Below the pieces are notes generated by a model. That model saw only the letters and a program-made list of their open reading frames with translations. It had not been told where the DNA came from and made no database searches. A DNA stretch of 20,310 nucleotides, taken from positions 1 to 20,310 of IMG/VR virus record IMGVR_UViG_3300043436_000228. The stretch is one strand, 5' to 3'. Origin of the DNA: a virus. The number at the start of each line of letters is the position of its first letter. Position 1 is the first letter of the stretch. Shown in pieces: positions 7,013 through 13,652 of the stretch. Made by a program: the position numbers and the translations under genes.

Positions 7013-7570
7013 ATGGTCTTAGATATATTGGTAATACCAACCTATAACACCCTAACATTGGGTGTTGCTGACGCTTCAACATATGACACAGATCCTCCTG
7101 TTGTAAGCTCCCCTACAATAGAAATAACAGTACCCAACTTTGGAGTGGTATCTTTACCATTTGTTCCAAATGACTTTAATATATTCAATTCTACATCTTT
7201 AGGACTTAGTGCTGTAGGTGAACCATTGATTCCTCTGCCAGATGGCATATACTATCTAAAGTATACAGTGGCACCTGCTCTTACTTATAATGTAGAAAAG
7301 AACATCATGCGTACTGAGCTTATACAAGAGAAGTTTGATAATGCTTTTATGAAGCTTGATATGATGGAATGTGATCTTGCTATCAAAACACAATCAAAAG
7401 TGACATTGACTAGTATCTCTTTCATGATATCAGGTTCAATAGCTGCTGCAAACAACTGTGCTGTAGACACTGCTAACAAGCTTTATATACAGGCAAACAA
7501 TATGTTAAACAATTTTATTAGGAGCAACTGTGGTTGTTCTGGAAATAATTACATCGTTAACTTTTATTAA
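7013..7570 (+). CDS. Conserved small virion-region protein, beta-rich N-terminus and helical C-terminus
   Basis: This is a 185-residue protein. The first ~95 residues are beta-strands (EITVPNFGVVSLPFVPNDFNIFN), ending in a GIYYLKYTV strand like a small beta-sandwich. Residues ~98-185 are helical (EKNIMRTELIQEKFDNAFMKLDMMECDLAIKTQ, then ISGSIAAANNCAVDTANKLYIQANNMLNNF) and end in a CGC motif. A beta domain followed by helices, placed among fibre genes, suggests an adaptor or attachment protein, but I know no assigned function; I recall similar proteins in crAss-like genomes. The ATG lies directly behind a strong terminator, so expression is probably lowered by partial termination. The next gene starts 2 bases after this stop. 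Confidence 0.6.
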   Translation: MVLDILVIPTYNTLTLGVADASTYDTDPPVVSSPTIEITVPNFGVVSLPFVPNDFNIFNSTSLGLSAVGEPLIPLPDGIYYLKYTVAPALTYNVEKNIMRTELIQEKFDNAFMKLDMMECDLAIKTQSKVTLTSISFMISGSIAAANNCAVDTANKLYIQANNMLNNFIRSNCGCSGNNYIVNFY

Positions 7571-7571
7571 T

Positions 7572-7706
7572 ATGGCAAACTGTAGAAACTGTGGAGCTAA
7601 ATTTGGTTGTGGATGTCAATTGATTAATGGCTTATGTTCAGCATGCCATGCTGCTGCCCAACAAGCTACAAAATTTATTAAATATGTTGCAGCCAAGATT
7701 AACTAA
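7572..7706 (+). CDS. 44-residue zinc-knuckle protein
   Basis: This short gene (ATG 7572, TAA 7704-7706) encodes 44 residues beginning MANCRNCGAKFGCGCQLING. Cysteines at 4, 7, 13, 15, 22 and 25 plus His 26 give two CxxC pairs (4/7 and 22/25) around a CxC, enough to bind one zinc and perhaps two. The rest (AAAQQATKFIKYVAAKI) is an amphipathic basic helix. It begins 2 bases after the previous stop and overlaps the next gene by 23 bases, so the three form a tight set. A dense cysteine pattern in a short frame wedged between genes is unlikely by chance. Zinc binding is inferred; the partner could be protein or nucleic acid. Confidence 0.7.
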   Translation: MANCRNCGAKFGCGCQLINGLCSACHAAAQQATKFIKYVAAKIN

Positions 7707-7950
7707 CTGTATAGAATGTGCAAGCATCCCTGTCTTGCTTCAAGATATTGACTGTAAGCTAACTGAGTTAGCCAAGATTCAATATAACAATATCATATTC
7801 TCTATGAACTATAGCCTTGCGTGTAGTCCAATTGGTGAGTTGTTGAATTACAAAAGAATACTTACATACAAGTATTGTAATCCAGACTATGCCAACCATT
7901 TCTCTGTACAAAGAATAGCTAGTAGAGTTAAAATTTTAATTCATAAATAA
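7684..7950 (+). CDS. Small conserved helical protein, 88 residues
   Basis: I place the start at ATG 7684 (MLQPRLTNCIEC), giving 88 residues and a 23-base overlap with the zinc-knuckle gene. An in-frame ATG at 7627 would add 19 residues but overlap the neighbour by 80 bases. The protein has a CIEC pair near the start, a helical middle (LLQDIDCKLTELAKIQYNNIIFSM), another region with cysteines (YSLACSPIG, YKYCNPDYA), and a basic end (ASRVKILIHK). No membrane segment or catalytic motif is evident. With genes 7013 and 7572 it forms a compact set before the fibre genes. Function is unknown; a chaperone or minor virion part for the fibres is conceivable. Confidence 0.6.
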   Translation: MLQPRLTNCIECASIPVLLQDIDCKLTELAKIQYNNIIFSMNYSLACSPIGELLNYKRILTYKYCNPDYANHFSVQRIASRVKILIHK

Positions 7951-7958
7951 ATTATAAA

Positions 7959-9179
7959 ATGCCAGAAGATACTACTACTACTACTACTACAAGTACCACT
8001 TCTACCATTACAACAATAAGACCTTGTGATGCCTGTTATAATGGCTGTGTAGAGATTGTATCTGATCAATGTGTTAGATATACAGGTATTGGCTCTGAAG
8101 CATTGGGTATTTCAACAGGAGACTCATTGCTCACTGTAGAGAATATATTAATTGATAGAGTTGTTTCCTTTCTAGATGGAACAGGTATTGACATAACTAT
8201 CAATCCTGCTTATTATTGTGAACTAGTAGAGCAATACTTACCAGTAGGAACACCTAACTTAGTAGAGGTGTTATCAGCATTGGTAAGAGCTGCTTGTGAG
8301 TTACAAACACAAATAGATGCAATTGATGGAACACTAGCAATATTAAATGCTGATTATGATGTAGACTGTCTAACTGGTGTAACAGACTCTAGTGATACAC
8401 ATGCTGTATTACAAGCTGTTATAACAAAGCTCTGTGTAGTGGAAGCTGATTTGGCTGCTCTTACATTAGATCTTGATACAAACTATGTTAAGCTTGCAGA
8501 CTTAGATGCTTTGATTGCAGCTTATCTAGCTAGCCAAGCAGGTGGTCCAACTCAACAGTCTGCTAAGATGATTCCTTTTGTAGCGTATGAATACTATGGT
8601 TCATTGTCTAACTTTGATGGAACAGGTGCTGGTATTCCAGCAAATGGTTTCAATGATGTGTATCTATGCAATGGCTTAAATGGCACTCCTGATAAAAGAG
8701 GACGTGTTGCTGTAGGAGCTATTGCTAGCGTACCTCCTGTAGGAATTGGTCTTGATCCTGCTGTTAATCCTGCTTTTGCTGGTAATCCAAACTACGCACT
8801 ATCTGGTACAGCAGGAGCAAACACTGTAACTTTGATTACATCACAACTTCCTTTACACACTCACAACGCTACTGTAGTGGCATCTGGAACAGTAGGAAAC
8901 CACACTCACATAATAATGGGAGGAGGTGGTCCAGGAACAGGAGGAGCTGGTCCAACAGCATTAGAAGTTGCTGCAAATGGTAATACTGATGGTGGTAACT
9001 TAGGATATGCTATAAGACCTGCTACTTCTCAAGTACACAACTCTGGCATAACTAGTGCAAGTGGAGCTGGTGCTGTATCTCTTAGTGTAGCTGTTTCAAA
9101 TAGTGATACAGGTAGCGGAGAAGCTCACTCAAACATCCAACCTGTAATTGCTGCATATTATATAATGTACATCCCTTAA
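7959..9179 (+). CDS. Fibre protein with Thr-rich N-terminus and phage tail-collar C-terminus
   Basis: This 406-residue protein is modular. Residues 5-19 are almost pure threonine/serine. Residues ~23-75 form a Cys-containing attachment-like module with CVRYTG, LGISTGD and VENILIDRV. Residues ~100-195 are helical, Ala/Asp/Leu-rich and probably a trimeric stalk. Residues ~205-406 resemble the tail-collar/microcystin-dependent-protein domain: LCNGLNGTPDKRGRVAVG (237-253), Gly-rich loops, histidine pairs LPLHTHN and GNHTH, and the typical ending SNIQPVIAAYYIMYIP. Collar-domain fibres form trimers, and paired histidines often bind metal along the fibre axis. It probably recognises the host surface. 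The short spacing to 9190 (11 bases), whose product repeats the attachment-like module, suggests the two proteins dock on similar sites. The collar call is strong; stalk and attachment roles are inferred. Confidence 0.8.
   Translation: MPEDTTTTTTTSTTSTITTIRPCDACYNGCVEIVSDQCVRYTGIGSEALGISTGDSLLTVENILIDRVVSFLDGTGIDITINPAYYCELVEQYLPVGTPNLVEVLSALVRAACELQTQIDAIDGTLAILNADYDVDCLTGVTDSSDTHAVLQAVITKLCVVEADLAALTLDLDTNYVKLADLDALIAAYLASQAGGPTQQSAKMIPFVAYEYYGSLSNFDGTGAGIPANGFNDVYLCNGLNGTPDKRGRVAVGAIASVPPVGIGLDPAVNPAFAGNPNYALSGTAGANTVTLITSQLPLHTHNATVVASGTVGNHTHIIMGGGGPGTGGAGPTALEVAANGNTDGGNLGYAIRPATSQVHNSGITSASGAGAVSLSVAVSNSDTGSGEAHSNIQPVIAAYYIMYIP
7971..8018 (+). repeat. Thr-rich tract at the N-terminus of the collar fibre
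   Basis: Right after MPED this codes a run of seven threonines, then STTST and ITTI, up to residue 20. The DNA is an ACT-rich triplet repeat in its first part (ACTACTACTACTACTACTAC) and mixed later. It begins 35 codons into no other domain: the cysteine-containing attachment module follows immediately. Confidence 0.8.
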
Positions 9180-9189
9180 TAAAAACAAA

Positions 9190-9453
9190 ATGGTAAATAT
9201 TTATAATCCATGCTATACTCCAGAAGGACAAACTGCAGGTCCTGGATATTGCATTGGTACAAACAATGTAAAGTATACAGGAGCTAATCTTCCTAACACA
9301 GGTATAGAAACAAATGATAACGTAACAGTGGCTCTTCAAAAGATAGACTCTGAACTAGACCCAACACTCTTAGCCCAAGCAATTTTAACTGCCATTGGAA
9401 ACAGTGTACAGTTAAAAACTGCTCTCTGTGCTTTATTGAGTGAGTGTCCATAA
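9190..9453 (+). CDS. 87-residue protein related to the fibre's attachment-like module
   Basis: The product (starting MVNIYNPCYTPEGQTAGPGY) repeats the pattern found near the N-terminus of the collar fibre. NNVKYTGANL then TGIETNDNVTVALQKIDSEL lines up with QCVRYTGIGS then LGISTGDSLLTVENILIDRV. The rest is a short helical C-terminus (LAQAILTAIGNSVQLKTALCALLSECP) with two cysteines. There is no stalk or collar, so it is either a stand-alone adaptor that docks where fibres dock, or a shortened fibre remnant. It starts 11 bases after the collar fibre's stop behind AATAAAAACAAA. A small structural or adaptor role is inferred; the similarity is short and was judged by eye. Confidence 0.6.
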   Translation: MVNIYNPCYTPEGQTAGPGYCIGTNNVKYTGANLPNTGIETNDNVTVALQKIDSELDPTLLAQAILTAIGNSVQLKTALCALLSECP

Positions 9454-9476
9454 CCAACTAAAAATCAATTTAAAAT

Positions 9477-10016
9477 ATGACAGTCTTAATAACATTAACC
9501 CTAGCTGGGGTAGATACAGGTCCTTTCAACATCTATTCAGATTCAGATGGGTACACTACTCCACTAGCTACAGGGGTATCTAAATCAGCATTATTAGCAG
9601 GGTACAGCTTAGCAGGTGTTCCCAATGATGCTACAATCATTAGAGTGACTTCTACAGGAACCTGTACCAACTCTATTGATATGCTTATTGCTAATACCAC
9701 TACAACAACAACTACAAGTTCTAGTACAACAACAACTACTACTACAGCTCCTCCAACTACAACAACAACAACTACACCAGCACCATGTCAGCAAATAAAC
9801 TTATATCCTAACAATGCTACTGCATGTGCTCATTTAGGAAGTTTAACATTGTTTGATACTGACAACGCTTTAGCTCCTACAAGATTATGGATAGAAGGTG
9901 AGTGTGGTGTGACTCCTGTAGTTGGTGGTAACCAATGGTATTCTCAAGGAGCTGGATCAGATAGCTACCAAGTAGACAATGGTGGATTTATTATTGCTAC
10001 AACAGCATGTCCTTAA
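9477..10016 (+). CDS. TGPFNI-domain surface protein with poly-Thr linker
   Basis: This 179-residue protein has three parts. Residues 1-70 are a small beta-domain (LITLTLAGVDTGPFNIYSDS, DGYTTPLATGVSKSALLAGY, IIRVTSTGTCTNS) that reappears at the N-terminus of the gene at 18546. Residues 74-100 are a linker of three blocks of exactly seven threonines separated by SSS and APP. Residues 104-179 are a Cys-containing beta-domain (CQQINLYPNNATACAHLGSL to FIIATTACP) with four cysteines suited to disulphides or metal. No signal peptide is present, so it is presumably placed on the virion. I recall the first domain as common in Bacteroidota phage structural proteins but know no proven role. The gene closes the fibre cluster; the terminator at 10032-10093 follows. 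Confidence 0.65.
   Translation: MTVLITLTLAGVDTGPFNIYSDSDGYTTPLATGVSKSALLAGYSLAGVPNDATIIRVTSTGTCTNSIDMLIANTTTTTTTSSSTTTTTTTAPPTTTTTTTPAPCQQINLYPNNATACAHLGSLTLFDTDNALAPTRLWIEGECGVTPVVGGNQWYSQGAGSDSYQVDNGGFIIATTACP
9696..9776 (+). repeat. Three heptathreonine blocks (T7-SSS-T7-APP-T7)
   Basis: The linker consists of three blocks of exactly seven threonine codons separated by three-residue spacers, giving a 10-residue period. ACA, ACT and ACC are interspersed. The same T7-SSS and T7-APP units occur in the muzzle tail at 18247-18480. Confidence 0.85.
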
Positions 10017-10031
10017 TATAAAATATCAAAA

Positions 10032-10093
10032 ACTCTGTTTGTTGGTTTACAGAGTATCCCCCTGGCCTTTCTAGGCTGGGGGTTTTTGTTTTA
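10032..10093 (+). terminator. Tandem hairpin terminator ending the fibre cluster
   Basis: A first stem ACTCTGT (10032-10038) / ACAGAGT (10049-10055) is followed by a GC-rich stem CCCCC (10058-10062) / GGGGG (10078-10082) with inner GCC/GGC pairs. TTTTTGTTTT follows (10083-10092). The second hairpin plus U-tract is a classical intrinsic terminator; the first may strengthen it. Confidence 0.85.
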
Positions 10094-10141
10094 ACTCTAA
10101 CAAAAAAAGTTATTCTATATAATTAAATTAGTTAGTAAATT

Positions 10142-10174
10142 TTTGGGTATGTCAAAAATAGTTCCTATCTTTAC
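10142..10174 (+). promoter_or_regulatory. Likely Bacteroidota-type promoter of the second transcription unit
   Basis: TTTG (10142-10145), a 20-base gap, then TATCTTTAC (10166-10174). The start codon at 10202 lies 28 bases after the TTTA. This matches the arrangement at 969-1000 in spacing, sequence style and distance to ATG. A promoter is expected here because a strong terminator lies just upstream. The rest of 10094-10201 is AT-rich with nothing else recognisable. Confidence 0.55.
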
Positions 10175-10201
10175 GCTAATTTTAACTAAACTTACCTACA
10201 T

Positions 10202-11452
10202 ATGCCTGAAAACCAAAGTCTTTTAGAGCAACTTCAACAGATGTTGCATTGGAAGAAATCAAAAAAATACTATGCTGATAAGCTAGGGATTACAGAGGTG
10301 GAGATAGATGGTCTGTTAGCAGACATTAGAAAAGAAGAAAACGCTGAAGAAGAAGCAGAGATAGGAAACTACATAGCAGACTTAGAAGATAGAGTGGTTA
10401 AGTTTACAGAAGATCTTATAAAGGGTACAGGAGAGGTAGTAGCTAATTTTAGCGAAGAGGTTAAGAGCTTAGATGAACTAATTGAGAAGTGTCATATAGA
10501 CACAGAGAAATGGGAAATAACTAAATATGTACAGAACTTCTGGGGGAATGGAAACAATCCTCATTGGCAAGTCAAAGCATGGTTAGGTAAGAAGTCTACA
10601 GAACAAGTTTTTCAAGATAGTTTTGTAGACTTTTTAGCATTATACCAACCTGTTAGTCAGGAAGTTATGAGTCCTAAGTTCTCTGAACATAAGTTTCCTG
10701 CTATGTTGGTTATCAATAAGCAAGACTCTCATTTGAACAAATATGATATTGATGGTAATAACAACATTGCTGATAGACTAGCTTCTATCATGTACAAGGT
10801 GGAGCTTATTGCTAATCAAGCACAGCTTTCAAATAACTTAGATCAAATTACATATATTATTGGTTCTGATGAATTCAACAGTGAGTTCACAGGAACTACA
10901 ACTAAAGGAACTCCTCAAACAAACACTCATACATATCAAGATTCATTTAGCTTTATATGTGACCACGAGGTGTTAATGATTACAATGTTATTACAATACG
11001 CTGAGAATGTGAATGTAATCTATGTAGCAGGTAATCATGATGAGTATGTAGGGTGGCATTTAGTTACTTGGTTACAAACCTATTTTAGAAATACAGACAG
11101 ACTTACATTTGATGTGAGCCCTAAGTATAGAAAGTATGTAAGCTATGGTGGTTCAGCATTGATGTTTAATCATGGAGATGCTTTAAAGCCAGCTAAGCTT
11201 GCAGCGTTATTTCCAATAGAATTTAGAGAAGCATGGTCTTTCCATGACAACTTCTACATATTCACAGGAGATAAACACCATGAAGTTAGTCAAGATTTCA
11301 ATGGTATTAAATTTTACCAAATTCCAGCATTCTCTAGTGCTAAGAGTCTTTGGGATGATAAGAATGGTCACGTAATGTCTAAAGCTGAAGTGACTGCCTT
11401 CTTAATAGAACAAGGCTCAGGAATGACAAATATATTCAAACAATATTTATAA
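10202..11452 (+). CDS. Metallophosphoesterase with N-terminal helix-turn-helix-like region
   Basis: The 416-residue protein shows the calcineurin-like phosphoesterase motif series in order: D175-x-H177 (KQDSHLN), GSDEFN at 221-226, GNHDE at 277-281, H324 in FNHGD, and GDKHH at 356-360. These would ligate two metal ions for phosphoester hydrolysis. The second motif reads GSD rather than the usual GD, but the Asp is kept. Residues ~15-45 (WKKSKKYYADKLGITEVEIDGLLADI) resemble a helix-turn-helix, followed by an acidic helical region (46-110). The substrate is unknown: DNA ends, nucleotides, RNA or cell-surface polymers are all possible. It is the first gene after the terminator and promoter and overlaps the next gene by one base (TAATG), so it is expressed with tail genes. 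That favours a late or packaged enzyme over a replication factor, but this is inference. Confidence 0.85.
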   Translation: MPENQSLLEQLQQMLHWKKSKKYYADKLGITEVEIDGLLADIRKEENAEEEAEIGNYIADLEDRVVKFTEDLIKGTGEVVANFSEEVKSLDELIEKCHIDTEKWEITKYVQNFWGNGNNPHWQVKAWLGKKSTEQVFQDSFVDFLALYQPVSQEVMSPKFSEHKFPAMLVINKQDSHLNKYDIDGNNNIADRLASIMYKVELIANQAQLSNNLDQITYIIGSDEFNSEFTGTTTKGTPQTNTHTYQDSFSFICDHEVLMITMLLQYAENVNVIYVAGNHDEYVGWHLVTWLQTYFRNTDRLTFDVSPKYRKYVSYGGSALMFNHGDALKPAKLAALFPIEFREAWSFHDNFYIFTGDKHHEVSQDFNGIKFYQIPAFSSAKSLWDDKNGHVMSKAEVTAFLIEQGSGMTNIFKQYL

Positions 11453-12183
11453 TGGCAACATTAAGGAAATTAGTTTCAGACGTTCGTGGAATGCACAAGT
11501 TGCTATCCACAGATAACCTTATCACTGATAGGGTTGTTGCTTCTGAGATTAAGAACAACACACAGTTATTAGTTAAACGTGAGACAAACCTCAGAAGGCT
11601 TTGGGCCACTGATACTTTGTTTACTACCATCCCATGTCTTGAGATGATAGAAGTTCCTATTTCTGAATGTTGTGAATATGTAGACCCATGTAACGTAGCA
11701 AGAAGCAGATATAAACTTCCTCGCATTACAGAAGGAAACTACCAATATGTTATCCAGGGTGTATATTCTATCAACGCTATGGGTGGACAAGGAAAAAGAT
11801 TCAAAGAGATTACTATCAACAGATACTTAAATCTATTGAAACTTCCTATCATTAAGAATGAACAATATTATTGGATAGCTAATGGTGGTTACTTATACAT
11901 CAGTAATCCATTGCTAAAGGCAGCAAGAATTTCTGCTTTCTTTGAAGAAGATGTGCCTAATGAAATAATGTTTCCTGAGTGTGGCTGTGGTAATGTAGAC
12001 TATACTACAGATGAGCTCTGCAAGAATCCTTTAGATAAGGAATATGGCTGCCCTGGATATTTAGAAAAGCAGGTGCTAGAACTAACATCTCAAAAACTGT
12101 TATCAACTTATTTCAGATTGAAGACAGATCAAACATCAGATGGGGTTGATGGTCAAGCACCAAATACAACCAACACTAACTAA
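11452..12183 (+). CDS. crAss-like neck/ring structural protein
   Basis: This 243-residue protein follows a pattern I recognise from crAss-like virion proteins. A helical N-terminus (LRKLVSDVRGMHKLL, then KNNTQLLVKRETNLRRLW) leads to a cysteine segment PISECCEYVDPC (69-80), RSRYKLPRI, a beta-domain (YVIQGVYSINAM, RYLNLLKLP, YYWIANGGYLYISNP), and a C-terminal helix (KQVLELTSQKLLSTYF) before a disordered Thr/Asn tail. Additional cysteines at 177, 179, 190 and 200 (CGCGNVDYTTDELC) could bind metal. In relatives such proteins build rings below the portal. It is coupled by one-base overlaps to genes on both sides, consistent with an assembly set. The family call is from memory; ring position is not assigned. 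Confidence 0.65.
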   Translation: MATLRKLVSDVRGMHKLLSTDNLITDRVVASEIKNNTQLLVKRETNLRRLWATDTLFTTIPCLEMIEVPISECCEYVDPCNVARSRYKLPRITEGNYQYVIQGVYSINAMGGQGKRFKEITINRYLNLLKLPIIKNEQYYWIANGGYLYISNPLLKAARISAFFEEDVPNEIMFPECGCGNVDYTTDELCKNPLDKEYGCPGYLEKQVLELTSQKLLSTYFRLKTDQTSDGVDGQAPNTTNTN

Positions 12184-12659
12184 TGCGTACAAAAATAGAT
12201 TGGAGAAGTTCTAGTAAAGAAAACTATAATAATTTTTGCAATAAAAACCCCACTGTAAAGGTTACATTTGACCAGTGGAAAAACATTATATATCTATATA
12301 ATGACTATTTTAAAAACTACATTCTAGAAACAGGAGAGAAAGCAAGACTTCCTTTTGGCTTTGGAGAGTTCTCCATTAATAAAAAGAAGAGAAGAAAGCT
12401 AAAAACTGTAGATGGTAAAGAAGTGGTTAACTTACCCATAGATTGGAAAAAGACCAAGGAGAAAGGTAAACGCATATACAATTTCAACTATCATACAGAA
12501 GGATTTTTCTTTGGCTGGATGTGGTTCAAAGAATCTACAAGAATCAGAAACATAGACCTGTGGTATTTCAAGCCCTCTCGTGCAACGTCTAGATTACTAT
12601 CCCATTACATAAACATTGACAGTAAGTATCAGAATATCTACTGTGAATGGAAAAAATAA
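12183..12659 (+). CDS. Basic HU/IHF-like protein of the tail module
   Basis: This 158-residue, strongly basic protein contains DYFKNYILETGEKARLPFGF followed by GEFSINKKKRRK (residues 41-72). That resembles the HU/IHF core, where a helix is followed by GE-x-V-x-L-x-GFG-x-F. The second half (DWKKTKEKGKRIYNFNYHTE, GFFFGWMWFK, then two Arg-containing helices) is aromatic and unlike HU, so it is at most a diverged or extended member. crAss-like genomes have been described as carrying IHF-like genes within the tail gene block, and this position fits. Possible jobs are DNA binding at the neck or a purely structural role that reuses the fold. It starts in the upstream stop (TAATG) and lies 6 bases before the next gene. 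Confidence 0.55.
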   Translation: MRTKIDWRSSSKENYNNFCNKNPTVKVTFDQWKNIIYLYNDYFKNYILETGEKARLPFGFGEFSINKKKRRKLKTVDGKEVVNLPIDWKKTKEKGKRIYNFNYHTEGFFFGWMWFKESTRIRNIDLWYFKPSRATSRLLSHYINIDSKYQNIYCEWKK

Positions 12660-12665
12660 AATAAC

Positions 12666-13652
12666 ATGTCATATTATTACAAGTATAACTTTGTTTCTCC
12701 TGATCCAGTTTATTCAACTGTCAAGGAAGAGTTAAAGTCTTATTTTGATACAGGAGCAGTAGATGATCTAATGTTCCCAACCTACTTAGATAAGTGTCTT
12801 ATGAAACTAGGTAGGGCAACGTATGTTATTAGTGAAGAGGTGTTATATGTAGAAGACTTTGAAGCTAGACTCCCAGATAACTTTTATGCTGTGAGAGAAG
12901 CTTGGATGTGTACATCAACAGAGGGATACCCTTATCAAACAGCCAATTCATTCTATTCTCAAGCAGTATCTGAAACCACTATACAGGTAACTCCTGTAAC
13001 AGTGGGTGGTACTCCTTGTGTAGATTGTCAACATGATCACGCTTGTATCAATCCTGAATGTGATGGTAGTTGTCTACCTGTAATCATTCCTGCTGTATAT
13101 AAAACTAATCAACAAGGAACAAGATCTTTCAGACATGAATACTTGCTTAAACCAGGTAATATCTCTGCAAGACAAAACTGTGATGTAACTTATACAAATG
13201 CTTGGGAGTTTTATCAAACTGCTCCTTCTGTTAGAGAGTTCACTCCAGGATCTGCTGGTTATGATAGCTTTGACATTAGAGACAATAAGTTTGTTACCAA
13301 CTTTAGAAATGGGGTGGTGCATTTAATATTCTATGCTACAGAGTATGATTGTGTTGGTAATCAATTAATTCCAGACAACTATCGTATAAGAGAGTTTGTA
13401 GAAGCATTTATCAAATATAAAGTGTTTGAAACATTGTCTAATCAGTTAACTGATGAAACATTCCAACAGATACAACAAAAGCTAATCTATTATAAAGCAT
13501 TACATGATGAGGCTTTTATAATGGCAATGATTGAGATTAAGAAACAAGATGCATGGACTAAACAAAGAAGAGTAAGAAATGACTTACAACGCTTTGGACA
13601 ATATGAATTACCAAATAGAAGCTCAAGATATGGCAGAGGCTGGAACAGATAA
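12666..13652 (+). CDS. Neck/adaptor ring protein (P22 gp4-like role), with cysteine cluster
   Basis: The 328-residue product has the connector-type layout. An N-terminal helical part (VKEELKSYFDTGAVDDLMFP, YLDKCLMKLGRATY) is followed by VEDFEARLPDNFYAVREAWM, a motif I associate with crAss-like ring/adaptor proteins. A beta region runs to about residue 235, then NYRIREFVEAFIKYKVFETLSNQ and further helices end in a basic tail (RRVRNDLQRFGQYELPNRSS). An unusual insertion at 118-136 holds five cysteines and two histidines (CVDCQHDHACINPECDGSC), fit for zinc. The Arg-rich C-terminus may contact DNA or the portal. The 3' end overlaps the muzzle gene by up to 74 bases, supporting coupled expression. 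The role as head-tail adaptor is inferred from layout and order. Confidence 0.6.
   Translation: MSYYYKYNFVSPDPVYSTVKEELKSYFDTGAVDDLMFPTYLDKCLMKLGRATYVISEEVLYVEDFEARLPDNFYAVREAWMCTSTEGYPYQTANSFYSQAVSETTIQVTPVTVGGTPCVDCQHDHACINPECDGSCLPVIIPAVYKTNQQGTRSFRHEYLLKPGNISARQNCDVTYTNAWEFYQTAPSVREFTPGSAGYDSFDIRDNKFVTNFRNGVVHLIFYATEYDCVGNQLIPDNYRIREFVEAFIKYKVFETLSNQLTDETFQQIQQKLIYYKALHDEAFIMAMIEIKKQDAWTKQRRVRNDLQRFGQYELPNRSSRYGRGWNR

Noticed and set aside
7627-7683. Upstream ATG at 7627 as the start of the 88-residue protein
   Set aside because: It would overlap the zinc-knuckle gene by 80 bases and the added residues look like an out-of-frame reading; ATG 7684 has an A/T-rich leader and gives a compact protein.
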